Assembly: GCF_000959725.1 (NCBI RefSeq)
Contig: NZ_CP009323.1
Location: 2,542,001 to 2,606,000, forward strand
Direction of reading: 5' to 3'
Origin: Burkholderia gladioli
Lineage (GTDB): Bacteria; Pseudomonadota; Gammaproteobacteria; Burkholderiales; Burkholderiaceae
DNA: 64,000 bases
Every line of letters begins with the position of its first letter. The first letter of the stretch is position 1. The notes beneath the pieces are model-generated. The model was not told the DNA's origin, did no database searches, and saw only the letters and a program-made list of their open reading frames with translations. This document shows positions 30,260 through 41,237 of the stretch, piece by piece. The translations under genes and the position numbers were made by a program.

Positions 30260-30658
30260 ATGAATCTGATCGCAAAACTTGAGCAGGAAGAGATCGAGCG
30301 CGCGCTCGCAGGCAAGACGATCCCCGAATTCGCCCCCGGCGATACGGTGATCGTGAACGTGAACGTGGTGGAAGGTAACCGCAAGCGCGTTCAGGCTTAC
30401 GAAGGCGTCGTGATCGCGAAGCGCAACCGTGGCCTCAACTCGGCTTTCATCGTCCGCAAGATTTCGTCGGGCGAAGGCGTCGAGCGTACGTTCCAGACGT
30501 ACTCGCCGCTGCTCGCGAGCATCGTCGTCAAGCGTCGCGGCGATGTCCGCCGTGCCAAGCTGTACTACCTGCGTCAGCGTTCGGGCAAGTCGGCTCGAAT
30601 CAAGGAAAAGCTGGTGTCGAAGGATCGCACGGCAGCTACCCAGCAAGAGCAGGCGTAA
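30260..30658 (+). CDS. rplS: 50S ribosomal protein L19
   Basis: 132 residues with the L19 body [22 protein letters not shown] and the signature around [16 protein letters not shown]. The C-terminal tail after KEKLV is longer than in E. coli. GGGAG precedes ATG 30260. It closes the ribosomal operon before a terminator. Confidence 0.98.
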   Translation: MNLIAKLEQEEIERALAGKTIPEFAPGDTVIVNVNVVEGNRKRVQAYEGVVIAKRNRGLNSAFIVRKISSGEGVERTFQTYSPLLASIVVKRRGDVRRAKLYYLRQRSGKSARIKEKLVSKDRTAATQQEQA

Positions 30659-30669
30659 ATGCTGTAAGG

Positions 30670-30697
30670 AAAAAGCACCCACCCGGGTGCTTTTTTT
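30670..30697 (+). terminator. Rho-independent terminator after rplS
   Basis: Stem AAAAAGCACCC / GGGTGCTTTTT with an ACCC loop and seven T. Confidence 0.93.
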
Positions 30698-30746
30698 ATT
30701 CCGGCGCGACAATACGGTTTCCGTCAGACTTTTCCGCGAGCACCCC

Positions 30747-31436
30747 GTGATACGTCGCCCGATCATCGACCCCGAAGTGCTGCCCGTCGAATCGACGGGC
30801 GCCGGCCTGCCGCGCGTTTCCGATTCGGTGCTGACGCCGGCGGGTTTGCGCGAGCGTTTCGCGCAACATCACGCGTGGACGCAGGAGCCGGCCGAGGCGC
30901 GCCTGGGCGAGCAGGGCGATCCGCGCATCGCCGCCGTGCTGGTGCCGCTGGTGGCGCGTGCCGACGGCCTTACCGTGTTGCTGACACAGCGCGCCGATCA
31001 CCTGACCGACCATCCCGGGCAGATCAGTTTCCCGGGCGGGCGCCATGAACCCGGCGACGCCGATTCGACCGCCACCGCGCTGCGCGAGGCCCGCGAGGAA
31101 ATCGCGCTCGACCGCGAGCACGTCGAGGTGCTGGGCGCGCTGCCCGACTACCTGACGGGCACCGGCTACCGCGTGACGCCGGTGGTCGGCATCGTGCATC
31201 CGCCCTTCACCGTGCAAGCCGACACGCTCGAGGTCGCCGAGATCTTCGAGGTGCCGCTGGCCTTCCTGATGGCACCCGAGCGTCATGAAGTGCGCCTGTT
31301 CAAGTGGGAAGGCGGCGAGCGTCGTTTTTTTGCGATGCCCTATCCGAACGGGCGCGACGACGGCCATTACTTCATCTGGGGGGCAACCGCCGGCATGTTG
31401 CGCAATCTGTACCGTTTCCTTGCCGCGCAGCCTTGA
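30747..31436 (+). CDS. Nudix hydrolase, CoA pyrophosphatase type
   Basis: 229 residues from GTG 30747. The extended UPF0035 motif LTQRADHLTDHPGQISFPGGR runs into the Nudix box GGRHEPGDADSTATALREAREEIAL. This pair marks the NudL/coenzyme A diphosphatase group, which splits CoA to 4'-phosphopantetheine and 3',5'-ADP. The extra ~70 N-terminal residues are divergent. It lies just after the ribosomal terminator, so it must have its own promoter. Confidence 0.88.
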   Translation: MIRRPIIDPEVLPVESTGAGLPRVSDSVLTPAGLRERFAQHHAWTQEPAEARLGEQGDPRIAAVLVPLVARADGLTVLLTQRADHLTDHPGQISFPGGRHEPGDADSTATALREAREEIALDREHVEVLGALPDYLTGTGYRVTPVVGIVHPPFTVQADTLEVAEIFEVPLAFLMAPERHEVRLFKWEGGERRFFAMPYPNGRDDGHYFIWGATAGMLRNLYRFLAAQP

Positions 31437-31547
31437 ACCGATGCCCGCACGAGCCGAACCGACGAGGCGGACCCGAACCCTCGCGCGGGTCCGCTGTGCT
31501 ATCGTTATGCGAAAAATCGTATAACCCAGAACGGCACGGCCTTTCGC

Positions 31548-32486
31548 ATGACTTTCTTTTCGGTTCTCCTCGCCCTCATCATCGAGCAGGTGCGCGCGCT
31601 GTCGCCGGGTAACCCGGTCTTCGCGCTGTTCCAGTTCCATGCGGAAACTGCGGCGCATGGTTTCGACGCCGGCAAGAAGAAGCATGGCGTGCTGGCCTGG
31701 CTGGTGGTGGTGGTGCCCTGGGTGCTGGCGGTCGCGCTGGTCTACTACCTGCTGTTCAAGCTCAGCTTCGCGTTCGCCTTCGTCTGGAACGTGGTGGTGG
31801 TCTATTTCACGCTCGGCTTCCGCCAGTTCAGCCATTACTTCACCGACATCCATCTCGCGCTCAACAACGACGACGTGCCGCGCGCGCGCGAGGTGCTGGC
31901 CGAATGGACCGGCCTGGACACGGTCGACATGCCGGTCGGCGAGATCGTCCGCCATACGCTGATCCACGCCGTGGTGGCCTCGCACCGGCACGTGTTCGGC
32001 GTGTTCTTCTGGTTCGTGCTGCCGTTCGGCCCGGCCGGCGCGGTGCTGTACCGGATCGCCGAATACCTGTCGCGCAGCTGGTCGGTGCCGACCGACGATC
32101 GCACCGAGGCGTTCTCGAATTTCGCGCAGCGCGCCTTCTTCGTGATCGACTGGATTCCCTCGCGGCTGACCGCGCTGGGTTTCGCCATCGTCGGCAATTT
32201 CGAGGATGCGGTCTACGCCTGGCGCAACCATACGCGCCAATGGCCCGACTCGAACGACGGCGTGCTGCTGGCCTCCGGCAGCGGCGCGCTGGGCGCGCGG
32301 CTGGCCGGTCCGCTGGCCGAGCCGTCCAGCGTCGACGCCCTGTCGGTGGGCGATAGCGGCCCGCTGTCGGTCGGCGACGACTGCACGCCGCGCACCCTGC
32401 AATCGGCGGTCGGCCTGGTCTGGCGCGCCGTGATCCTGTGGATGATCCTGCTGCTGATGCTCACGCTCGCCGTCTGGGTGTCCTGA
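31548..32486 (+). CDS. CobD/CbiB-family membrane protein (AmpE-like)
   Basis: 312 residues with an N-terminal helix (MTFFSVLLALIIEQVRAL), further helices near 48-85 and 145-170, and a C-terminal helix ending WVS. It belongs to the CbiB/AmpE superfamily, but cobalamin synthesis genes are absent nearby and Burkholderia keep this gene as an orphan, so an adenosylcobinamide role is unlikely. A GC-rich hairpin (31467-31494) without a T tract and a TATAAC box (31520-31525) lie in its leader. Confidence 0.75.
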   Translation: MTFFSVLLALIIEQVRALSPGNPVFALFQFHAETAAHGFDAGKKKHGVLAWLVVVVPWVLAVALVYYLLFKLSFAFAFVWNVVVVYFTLGFRQFSHYFTDIHLALNNDDVPRAREVLAEWTGLDTVDMPVGEIVRHTLIHAVVASHRHVFGVFFWFVLPFGPAGAVLYRIAEYLSRSWSVPTDDRTEAFSNFAQRAFFVIDWIPSRLTALGFAIVGNFEDAVYAWRNHTRQWPDSNDGVLLASGSGALGARLAGPLAEPSSVDALSVGDSGPLSVGDDCTPRTLQSAVGLVWRAVILWMILLLMLTLAVWVS

Positions 32487-32530
32487 TCACCAGGACGACG
32501 ATGGCCGGGAGGCGGCAGCGCCTCCCCAAC

Positions 32531-32563
32531 GAAAAAGCCGGCTCACGCGAAGCCGGCTTTTTC
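32531..32563. terminator. Bidirectional terminator between CbiB-like gene and DUF2007 gene
   Basis: Perfect 12-bp stem GAAAAAGCCGGC / GCCGGCTTTTTC with a 9-base loop; the A and T runs serve both strands. Confidence 0.93.
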
Positions 32564-32591
32564 GTTTCCGGGCCGCCGGTCGAGCCGGCGC

Positions 32592-32927
32592 TCAATCCGC
32601 AGGCCCGGCTTCCTTGTCACGCGGATCGCGGGTCCGCCCGCAATGCCAGCAGGCCGTGAACTGTGCGTCGAGCACCTCGCCGCAGCCGCCGCAGCGCCAG
32701 CGCGTCGCGCCCGCCGGCGGCCCCGAGCGCGCTGCCTCGAGGATGCGCCGCGCCAGCGCCGTGTCGCGCTCGTCGTGCAGCCAGATCTCGGGCGCGCACT
32801 GATCGGGTGGCAGCCCGCCCAGCGCGCCGGTCGCGAAGCGATTGTGCAACTCGCAGCCGATCCCGGCCGCGTCCAGCACATTGACCCAGTGGTGGGCGGT
32901 GGCGAGGTCGGGGGCGGTAAAGCGCAT
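32592..32927 (-). CDS. DUF2007-type small protein with zinc ribbon
   Basis: 111 residues. The N-terminal half (MRFTAPDLATAHHWVNVLDAAGI, CAPEIWLHDERD) resembles the DUF2007 putative signal-transducing fold. The C-terminal half has two CxxC pairs (WRCGGCGE...CWHCGR), a zinc ribbon. It follows rsgA in the same direction after 35 bases. Function is unknown. Confidence 0.75.
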   Translation of the reverse strand: MRFTAPDLATAHHWVNVLDAAGIGCELHNRFATGALGGLPPDQCAPEIWLHDERDTALARRILEAARSGPPAGATRWRCGGCGEVLDAQFTACWHCGRTRDPRDKEAGPAD

Positions 32928-32962
32928 CGACGCGAGGCGGGCGGGGCGGGCAGCGTGCGCCT

Positions 32963-33907
32963 TCAGCGCACGATCTGGCTGGCCTCGTGGACCAGTTGCG
33001 CGTACAGCGCATGACGCGATTTCGCGATCCGCCCATCCTCGACGGCCGCCAGGATCGCGCAGCCCGGCTCGTGCAGGTGATGGCAGTTGTAGAAGCGGCA
33101 ATCGGCCAGCAGCGGCCGGAATTCCGGGAAGGCGCGCTCGAACTGGCCTTCGGTCAGGTGGTAAAGCCCGAACTCCTGGAAACCCGGTGAATCGATCAGG
33201 GCGCCGCCGTCGGCGAGCGGGTAGAGCCGCGTGAAGGTGGTGGTGTGGCGGCCGCTGTTCAGTGCCGCCGAGATCTCGCGCGTGGCGGCCTCGGCCTCGG
33301 GCACGATCAGGTTCACCAGGGTCGACTTGCCCATCCCCGACTGGCCCAGCAGGATCGTCGAATGGCCGGCCAGGCGCGGCATCAACTGCTCGAGCGTTGC
33401 CTCGGGCGCGCCCTTCACCGACAGCTCGAGCACGTCGTAGCCGAGCTCGCGATACGGCGCGAGCCGCTCGCGCGCCACCGGCAGCGCGGCCTCGACGTCG
33501 ATCTTGTTGAGCACCACGATCGGCTTGAGCTGGTTCGCCTCGGCCGCGATCAGCGCGCGGCCGAGCAGGTCCTCGCTGAAATACGGTTCGGTGGCCAGCA
33601 CGATCAGCAACTGGTCGAGGTTGGCCGCGAACAGCTTGGACTTGAACTGATCCGAGCGATAGAGCAGGTTGCGGCGCGTCTCGATCTCGACGATCACGCC
33701 CTGGTCGGCCGAGCTGCGCTCGTAGACAACCCGGTCGCCCACCGCCACCTCGCTCTTCTTGCCGCGCGGGAAGCACTGCAGCATCGGCCCGCCGTCGGCC
33801 GGCGCGACCAGGTAATGGCGCCCGTGCGCGGCGATCACGCGGCCGCCGAGGCGCTCGGCGCCGCCCTTGGCCGGACGAGCCGGCGTTTGCTGACGGCCCC
33901 GCGTCAT
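32963..33907 (-). CDS. rsgA: Ribosome small-subunit GTPase RsgA
   Basis: 314 residues: N-terminal OB fold, then a circularly permuted GTPase (NKID as G4 before the P-loop GQSGMGKST, then [10 protein letters not shown] as G3), and a C-terminal zinc knuckle with [14 protein letters not shown]. It checks 30S decoding-centre maturation late in assembly. Its ATG overlaps the stop of the upstream M48 protease gene by four bases (ATGA), showing coupling. Downstream is the DUF2007 gene. Confidence 0.95.
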   Translation of the reverse strand: MTRGRQQTPARPAKGGAERLGGRVIAAHGRHYLVAPADGGPMLQCFPRGKKSEVAVGDRVVYERSSADQGVIVEIETRRNLLYRSDQFKSKLFAANLDQLLIVLATEPYFSEDLLGRALIAAEANQLKPIVVLNKIDVEAALPVARERLAPYRELGYDVLELSVKGAPEATLEQLMPRLAGHSTILLGQSGMGKSTLVNLIVPEAEAATREISAALNSGRHTTTFTRLYPLADGGALIDSPGFQEFGLYHLTEGQFERAFPEFRPLLADCRFYNCHHLHEPGCAILAAVEDGRIAKSRHALYAQLVHEASQIVR

Positions 33908-35163
33908 GCCGGGCGCAGCAGTCGGTCGATCCGCTGCGAGGCGGGCGGATGCGAGTAGTAGAAGGCGGTATAGACGGGGTCGGGCGTCAGCGTCGAGGCG
34001 TTGTCCTCGTAGAGCTTCACGAGCGCATTGACGAGGTCCTGCCGGTCGGTCTGGCTGGCCGCGAAGGCATCGGCCTCGAACTCGTGCTTGCGCGAGCTCA
34101 TGCTGCTCAGCGGCGTGACGAAGAACAGGAACACCGGCACCGCCAGGAAGAACAGCGTCAGCGCGAGGCCGGCGTTGCTGCCCGCCATCGAGGGCAGGGC
34201 CCCCAGCCCTGTATAGAACCAGGTGCGCCCGGCGAGCCAGCCCAGCAGGGCCAGCAGCGCGAGGCTCAGCACGAAGGTGACCAGCATGCGCTTGACGATG
34301 TGGCGGCGCTTGAAGTGGCCCAGCTCATGGGCCAGCACCGCCTCGATCTCGCTGCCCGACAGGCGCGCCAGCAGCGTGTCGAAGAACACGATGCGCTTGG
34401 CGGCGCCGAAGCCGGTGAAGTAGGCGTTGCCGTGCGCGGAGCGGCGGCTGCCGTCCATCACGAACAGGCCCTTGGCCGCGAAGCCGCAGCGCTTCATCAG
34501 GCCCTCGATGCGCGCGCGCAGCGCCTCGTCGCCGAGCGGCTCGAACTTGTTGAACAGCGGCGCGATGAAGCTCGGATACAGCACCAGCACCAGCATCTGG
34601 AAGGCGACCCAGACGATCCAGGTCCACAGCCACCAGAGCGGGCCGGCGCGGTTCATCAGCCACAGCACCACGAACAGCAGCGGCAGGCCGAGCAGGGCGC
34701 CGACCGCGGTATTGCGGGCCAGGTCGGCGAAGAACAGCTTGCGCGTCATGCGGTTGAAGCCGAAGCGGCCCTCGATGCCGAACTGGCGCACGTAGTCGAA
34801 GGGGATCTCGACGGCGCTGGTGATCAGCAGCACGGCCGCGATCAGCAGGATCTGCTGGCCGTAGCCGCCGCCGAGCCAGCCGCGCAGCGCGTGGTCGATC
34901 GCGCCGACGCCGCCGAACAGCGTCAGCGCGATCAGCAGCACCGCGCTGGCGACGATCTGCAGCATGGTCAGCCGGGTGCGCGCGACCGTGTAGTCGGCGG
35001 CGCGCTGGTGCGCCGTGAGCGGGATGGTGTCGCGGAACTGGGCGGGCACCGCGCCGCGATGGGCGGCCACGAAGCGGATCTGGCGCGTGGCGAGCCAGAG
35101 CTTGGTGCCGACCATCGCGAGGATGGCGGCGGCGAACAGCAGGGTGAACGGGTAGGCGGACAT
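33904..35163 (-). CDS. M48 (Ste24/CAAX prenyl protease-like) membrane metallopeptidase
   Basis: 419 residues with several membrane segments (N-terminal helix 5-20, pairs near 65-110 and 150-200, and two after the active site). The zinc motif HELGH is followed by the downstream ligand in FEADAFA. The architecture matches bacterial Ste24 homologues of the M48A family, which cut membrane proteins for quality control. The ATG at 35163 is the first after a divergent gap to orn. Confidence 0.9.
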   Translation of the reverse strand: MSAYPFTLLFAAAILAMVGTKLWLATRQIRFVAAHRGAVPAQFRDTIPLTAHQRAADYTVARTRLTMLQIVASAVLLIALTLFGGVGAIDHALRGWLGGGYGQQILLIAAVLLITSAVEIPFDYVRQFGIEGRFGFNRMTRKLFFADLARNTAVGALLGLPLLFVVLWLMNRAGPLWWLWTWIVWVAFQMLVLVLYPSFIAPLFNKFEPLGDEALRARIEGLMKRCGFAAKGLFVMDGSRRSAHGNAYFTGFGAAKRIVFFDTLLARLSGSEIEAVLAHELGHFKRRHIVKRMLVTFVLSLALLALLGWLAGRTWFYTGLGALPSMAGSNAGLALTLFFLAVPVFLFFVTPLSSMSSRKHEFEADAFAASQTDRQDLVNALVKLYEDNASTLTPDPVYTAFYYSHPPASQRIDRLLRPA

Positions 35164-35299
35164 CGGGGGAGGCCAGTGGCCAGTGGTATCTATGCGAGAA
35201 TTATATGTTCTTGCGGTCGGGGCCCGCTCATCGGACCTCGAACAGGCTTCGGCCGCCATGGCAGGGCGCTCGCCGCTGCCGATCTTCCAGGAAAACCGT

Positions 35300-35908
35300 A
35301 TGACCGAACTCCCCGAATCCGCCGGCCAGGCCACGCTCGTGCGCAACGAGCTCAATCTCGTCTGGCTCGACATGGAAATGACGGGTTTGAACCCGGATAG
35401 CGACCGCATCATCGAGATCGCCGTGGTCGTCACCAACTCGACGCTCGACAAGGCCGTGGAAGGCCCGGTGCTGGCGATCCACCAGAGCGACGAGACGCTC
35501 GCCAGGATGGATGCCTGGAACCAGTCGACGCACGGCCGTTCGGGCCTGATCGACCGCGTGCGCGCCTCCACCGTGAGCGAGGCCGAGGCGGCCGCACGAA
35601 TCCAGGCCTTCCTCGCGCAATACGTGTCGCCGGGCAAGTCGCCGATGTGCGGCAACTCGATCTGCCAGGACCGCCGCTTCATGGCGCGCTGGATGCCCGA
35701 GCTGGAAAGCTTCTTCCATTACCGCAACCTCGACGTCAGCACCCTCAAGGAGCTGTGCCGCCGCTGGCAGCCGGCGATCTACAAGGGTTTCCAGAAGCGC
35801 GCGATGCATACCGCGCTGGCCGACATCCACGAGTCGATCGACGAGCTCAAGTACTACCGCGAGCATTTCCTGATTCCGGCGGCCAGCGCCGGTACCGCGG
35901 ACGCCTGA
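35300..35908 (+). CDS. orn: Oligoribonuclease
   Basis: 202-residue DEDDh 3'-5' exonuclease. Exo I is WLDMEMTGL, and the C-terminal H...D pair lies in [20 protein letters not shown]. It degrades 2-5 nt RNAs, including pGpG from c-di-GMP breakdown, and is essential in many bacteria. The start at 35300 has AGGA upstream; the open frame reaches back to 35183 but without similarity. Confidence 0.96.
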   Translation: MTELPESAGQATLVRNELNLVWLDMEMTGLNPDSDRIIEIAVVVTNSTLDKAVEGPVLAIHQSDETLARMDAWNQSTHGRSGLIDRVRASTVSEAEAAARIQAFLAQYVSPGKSPMCGNSICQDRRFMARWMPELESFFHYRNLDVSTLKELCRRWQPAIYKGFQKRAMHTALADIHESIDELKYYREHFLIPAASAGTADA

Positions 35909-35978
35909 GCCCGGCGGGGCGGCCGAAGGGGCCGCTTTGCCGGCCTTTGAGCCGGATTCAGCCGGCCCTGGCCGGCCT

Positions 35979-36602
35979 TCAGGCTTCGCGCGGCGGCCGC
36001 TGCGCGCTCTTGGGCCGGAATGCGGCCGTCACGTCCGCGCGTGTCTCGATGTAGGGGCCGCCGATCAGGTCGATGCAATAGGGCACGGCGGCGAAGATGC
36101 CCGGCACCACTACCTTGCCGGCCTCGTCGCGCAAGCCTTCCAGCGTTTCCTTGATCGATTTCGGCTGCCCCGGCAGGTTGATCACGAGCGCGGCATGGTC
36201 GGCCGTCTCGCGGATCACCGCCACCTGCCGCGACAGGATCGCGGTCGGCACGAAGCGCAGGCTGATCTGGCGCATCTGTTCGCCGAAACCCGGCATTTCG
36301 CGGGTCGCCACCGCCAGCGTGGCTTCCGGCGTCACGTCGCGGCGCGCCGGGCCGGTGCCGCCGGTGGTCAGCACCAGGTCGCAGCCGGCCACGTCGACCA
36401 GCTCGACCAGGGTGGCCGAGATCAGCGGCGCCTCGTCGGCGATCAGGCGCGTCTCGGCCCGCCAGGGCGAGGTCAGCGCGCCGCCGAGCCAGGCCTCCAG
36501 CGCCGGGATGCCCTGGTCCTGGTAGTCGCCGCGGCTGGCGCGGTCGCTGATCGAGACCAGGCCGACGATCAGTTCGTCGGGGTGCTTACGATTCGTCGTC
36601 AT
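35979..36602 (-). CDS. mog: Molybdopterin adenylyltransferase
   Basis: 207-residue MogA/MoaB-fold protein. The substrate loop [16 protein letters not shown] is followed by [12 protein letters not shown] and [11 protein letters not shown]. It adenylates molybdopterin before molybdenum insertion. The start at 36602 is the [11 protein letters not shown] reading, which overlaps the end of darP by 17 bases; the longer reading from 36644 is rejected because it runs entirely inside darP. Confidence 0.92.
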   Translation of the reverse strand: MTTNRKHPDELIVGLVSISDRASRGDYQDQGIPALEAWLGGALTSPWRAETRLIADEAPLISATLVELVDVAGCDLVLTTGGTGPARRDVTPEATLAVATREMPGFGEQMRQISLRFVPTAILSRQVAVIRETADHAALVINLPGQPKSIKETLEGLRDEAGKVVVPGIFAAVPYCIDLIGGPYIETRADVTAAFRPKSAQRPPREA

Positions 36603-37197
36603 CGTGCTCGGCTTCGTCGTCATGCTCGCCTTCGCCCTCGGCATCCTCGCCGGGCTTGCCGCTGACGGTCTTGATCCACTGGAACAGCTCGCGGAAATAG
36701 CGCGGCGGCTTGCCGAGCTGGGCTTCCTTGCGGGTGTTGCGGATCAGGGTGCGGCCTTCCTGGGCGTCGGCGGCCGGGTAGTCGCGGATGAAGCGCGTGA
36801 GCGCCTCGTCGTCGGCGAGCAACTGGTCGCGGGTGCGCTCGATCCAGTGCAGGCGCGCGGTGGCGGCCTTGTTCACGCCGCGCTGCGTGTCGAGCGCGGT
36901 GCGCAGCGCCTCGATCTCGGGCTCGGTCAGCGAGCGCATCACCTTGCCGATGTACTGCATCTGGCGGCGCTTGCCTTCGTGGTCGGTGATGCGGCGCGCC
37001 TCGCGCACGGCATCGTTGAGATCTTCCGGCATCGGCATGCGCTTGAGGGCGTCCTTGGGCAGTTCGACCAGGTCGCGGCCAAGCTGCTGCAGCGCGTGCA
37101 TCTCGCGTTTCAGCTGGGATTTGCTGGGGCGATCGTAGCCATGGTCGGCGTCGTCGTCGCCATGCTCGATCGATTGGATACGGGTTTTGCGGTTCAT
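36586..37197 (-). CDS. darP: Dual-action ribosomal maturation protein DarP (YjgA)
   Basis: 203 residues of the DUF615/YjgA family ([22 protein letters not shown]). The protein associates with late 50S precursors. The C-terminal tail is strongly acidic and His/Asp-rich ([14 protein letters not shown]). It precedes and overlaps mog. It is divergent from pmbA. Confidence 0.9.
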   Translation of the reverse strand: MNRKTRIQSIEHGDDDADHGYDRPSKSQLKREMHALQQLGRDLVELPKDALKRMPMPEDLNDAVREARRITDHEGKRRQMQYIGKVMRSLTEPEIEALRTALDTQRGVNKAATARLHWIERTRDQLLADDEALTRFIRDYPAADAQEGRTLIRNTRKEAQLGKPPRYFRELFQWIKTVSGKPGEDAEGEGEHDDEAEHDDDES

Positions 37198-37357
37198 GGG
37201 CGAGATTGTATCGCGGCGCGGGCCCCGGCCGGTCGCGCGATCGTTCCGGGCAGGGGCGGGGCCTGGATAGGTAGCCGGCGCCGGACCTTGCTATGATCGC
37301 GGGATACGCCTATTTCGAACCACGCGGGCGACCCGCCCGCCACCGGACAACACGACG

Positions 37358-38728
37358 ATGCCTGCTCACACCGACGCACCCGCGCGCCATTTCCCGCACA
37401 CGCAGGAGCAACTGAAAGAAATCGCCTCGGACATCCTGCGGCACGCGAAGGCGCTCGGCGCGTCCGACGCGGCGACCGAAATCTCGGAAGGCGATGGCCT
37501 GTCGGTGTCGGTGCGGCGCGGCGAAGTCGAGACCATCGAACACAATCGCGACAAGATGGTCGGCGTCACGGTGTTCATCGGCAAGAAGCGCGGCAATGCC
37601 AGCACCTCGGACTTCTCCCCGGCCGCGCTGAAGGACACCGTGGCGGCCGCCTACAACATCGCGCGCTTCACGGCCGAGGACGAGGCGGCGGGTCTGGCCG
37701 AGGCCGAACTGCTCGAGACCGAGCCGCGCGACCTCGATCTCTACCATCCCTGGGCGCTGTCGGCCGACGAGGCCGTCGAGATCGCGCGCCGCTCGGAGGA
37801 CGCCGCCTTCGCGGTGAGCCCGCAGATCCGCAATTCCGAGGGCGCGAGCGTCTCGGCCCAGCATTCGCAGTTCGTGCTGGCCACCTCGCGCGGTTTCCTC
37901 GCCGGTTATCCCTATTCGCGCCACTACGTGGCCTGCGCGCCGATCGCCGGCAGCGGCCGCCACATGCAGCGCGACGACTGGTACAGCTCCAAGCGCAATG
38001 CCGACGATCTCGCCGCGCCCGAGGCGGTCGGCCGTTACGCCGCCGAGCGCGCGCTGGCCCGCATGGGCTCGCGCCGGCTCGATACGCGCAAGGTGCCGGT
38101 GCTGTTCGAGGCGCCGCTCGCGGCCGGGCTGCTCGGCGCCTTCGTGCAGGCCACCAGCGGCGGCGCGCTGTACCGCAAGACCAGCTTCCTGGTCGACTGC
38201 CTCGGCAAGCCGGTGTTCGCCCCGCACGTGCAGGTGGTCGAGGATCCGCACGTGCCGCGCGCGATGGGCAGCGCGCCGTTCGACGAGGAAGGCGTGCGTA
38301 CGCGCGCGCGCAGCGTGGTCAAGGACGGCGTGGTGGAAGGCTACTTCCTGTCGACCTACTCGGCCCGCAAGCTCGGCACGCAGACCACCGGCAATGCCGG
38401 CGGCTCGCACAACCTCGCGCTGCGCAGCACGAACACGCGCGCCGGCGACGATTTCGACGCGATGCTCAAGAAGCTCGGCACCGGCCTGCTGCTGACCGAG
38501 TTGATGGGGCAGGGCGTGAACTACGTGACGGGCGACTACTCGCGCGGCGCGGCCGGCTTCTGGGTCGAGAACGGCGTGATCCAGTACCCGGTGGAGGAGA
38601 TCACGGTGGCGAGCACGCTGCAGGAGATGTTCCGCCACATCGTCGCGATCGGTGCCGACACCATCGTGCGCGGCACCAAGGAAATCGGTTCGGTGCTGAT
38701 CGAGCAGATGACGATCGCGGGGCAGTGA
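37358..38728 (+). CDS. pmbA: Metalloprotease PmbA (TldE)
   Basis: 456 residues of the TldD/PmbA family, including ARSVVKDGVVEGYFLSTYSARKLG and the C-terminal GVNYVTGDYSRGAAGFWVENG. It acts as a heterodimer with TldD (the partner holding the zinc site), unfolding and cleaving small peptides such as microcin B17 precursors and CcdA in E. coli. pmbA is divergent from darP, the same neighbourhood as yjgA-pmbA in many proteobacteria. Confidence 0.94.
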   Translation: MPAHTDAPARHFPHTQEQLKEIASDILRHAKALGASDAATEISEGDGLSVSVRRGEVETIEHNRDKMVGVTVFIGKKRGNASTSDFSPAALKDTVAAAYNIARFTAEDEAAGLAEAELLETEPRDLDLYHPWALSADEAVEIARRSEDAAFAVSPQIRNSEGASVSAQHSQFVLATSRGFLAGYPYSRHYVACAPIAGSGRHMQRDDWYSSKRNADDLAAPEAVGRYAAERALARMGSRRLDTRKVPVLFEAPLAAGLLGAFVQATSGGALYRKTSFLVDCLGKPVFAPHVQVVEDPHVPRAMGSAPFDEEGVRTRARSVVKDGVVEGYFLSTYSARKLGTQTTGNAGGSHNLALRSTNTRAGDDFDAMLKKLGTGLLLTELMGQGVNYVTGDYSRGAAGFWVENGVIQYPVEEITVASTLQEMFRHIVAIGADTIVRGTKEIGSVLIEQMTIAGQ

Positions 38729-38763
38729 GCCCGCGGCGGGCAGCCGCCCGCCAGCCTTGAACG

Positions 38764-38796
38764 AAAACGGCGCCGCTCGATGCGGCGCCGTTTTTT
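38764..38796. terminator. Terminator between pmbA and folA
   Basis: Perfect stem AAAACGGCGCCGC / GCGGCGCCGTTTT, 5-base loop, six T; it serves pmbA and, by its A run, folA on the other strand. Confidence 0.93.
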
Positions 38797-38809
38797 AGTG
38801 GCCGCGACC

Positions 38810-39313
38810 TCAGGCCGGGGCCAGGCGCGTGTAGCTGACGAAGGCGTAGTCGAAATCGTTAGGCGCGCCGGCATGATGCACCTCGCGCGAGACTTCGCGC
38901 CAGCGGGCCGGATCCGGTGCCGGGAAGGCTGCGTCGCCCTCGAAATCGGCGTCGATCTCGGTGACGATCAGCTTGTCGGCCTGGCCGAGCCCTTCGGCAT
39001 AGAGTTGCGCGCCGCCGATCAGGAAAGCCTCGGCCGCGCCGTCGCGCGCGGCCACGGCCAGCGCCTCGGCCAGCGAGCCGACCGTGTCGCAGCCCTCGAA
39101 ACGGCGTGCCGCATCGCGCGTGACCACGATGTTGCGGCGCCCCGGCAGGGGGCGGCCGATCGATTCGTGGGTCTTGCGGCCCATCACGATCGGCGCGCCC
39201 ATGGTGGTGCGCTTGAAGAAGGCCAGGTCCTCGGGAAGCTTCCAGGGGAGCTGGTTGTCACGGCCGATCACGCCATTGCGGGCGCGCGCGACGATCAGGG
39301 TCAGGGTGGTCAT
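38810..39313 (-). CDS. folA: Dihydrofolate reductase
   Basis: 167-residue chromosomal [27 protein letters not shown] carries the catalytic acidic residue, then [20 protein letters not shown] and the [11 protein letters not shown] segment. It regenerates tetrahydrofolate consumed by ThyA. The start at 39313 (MTTLTLIVA) fits the family; an ATG at 39337 would add eight residues. thyA lies 6 kb away with the sigma-54 locus in between. Confidence 0.96.
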   Translation of the reverse strand: MTTLTLIVARARNGVIGRDNQLPWKLPEDLAFFKRTTMGAPIVMGRKTHESIGRPLPGRRNIVVTRDAARRFEGCDTVGSLAEALAVAARDGAAEAFLIGGAQLYAEGLGQADKLIVTEIDADFEGDAAFPAPDPARWREVSREVHHAGAPNDFDYAFVSYTRLAPA

Positions 39314-39415
39314 GACGATATCCGGAGCAGGCTGCAAAGCGAGCGATTCTACCGGATCGCCTGCCGCGGCAAGGCTCGCGCGGCCTGTTCGGGCTTCATC
39401 GACCGCAGGGTCCGC

Positions 39416-40927
<1,512 letters not shown>

Positions 40928-41237
40928 CACGGACTCCGCGGGAACGATCGGCGGCGGCGCGATGAACGGGCCGGCCGACAGCGAGGTGTCGGAGTCGAGC
41001 ATCATCGGTTCCGGCGGCCAGGGAGCGGGTGCGACGTGGCCCGCCCGCGAGAGCGGGGCTCGATACGCGCGAATGCCTTGCGGCGTGCCATGGCCATGGC
41101 GGTGCTCCCGTTATGGAATGCCTCGCCGCACGCGGCCCGGGAGCCGTCGCGACGAGGCGGCCCGTGACGCGCCTGCGCGCGACCCGGGCCGGTTTCGATG
41201 CAGCGGCGTCACGCGGTGCGCGACGCCGCGGCGGCAC
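40928..41237. other. 310-base gap between the activator and the surface-protein gene
   Basis: No gene seen. It holds a 14-bp perfect palindrome GCCATGGCCATGGC (41087-41100) and, overlapping it on the minus strand, a TGGCACG -24 element (41090-41084) whose -12 position reads GG instead of GC. No convincing terminator for the surface-protein gene was found. Confidence 0.5.

Noticed and set aside
41084..41090. Second -24 element (TGGCACG, minus strand) upstream of the first activator
   Set aside because: The -12 position reads GG instead of GC, so it is not a convincing sigma-54 promoter.
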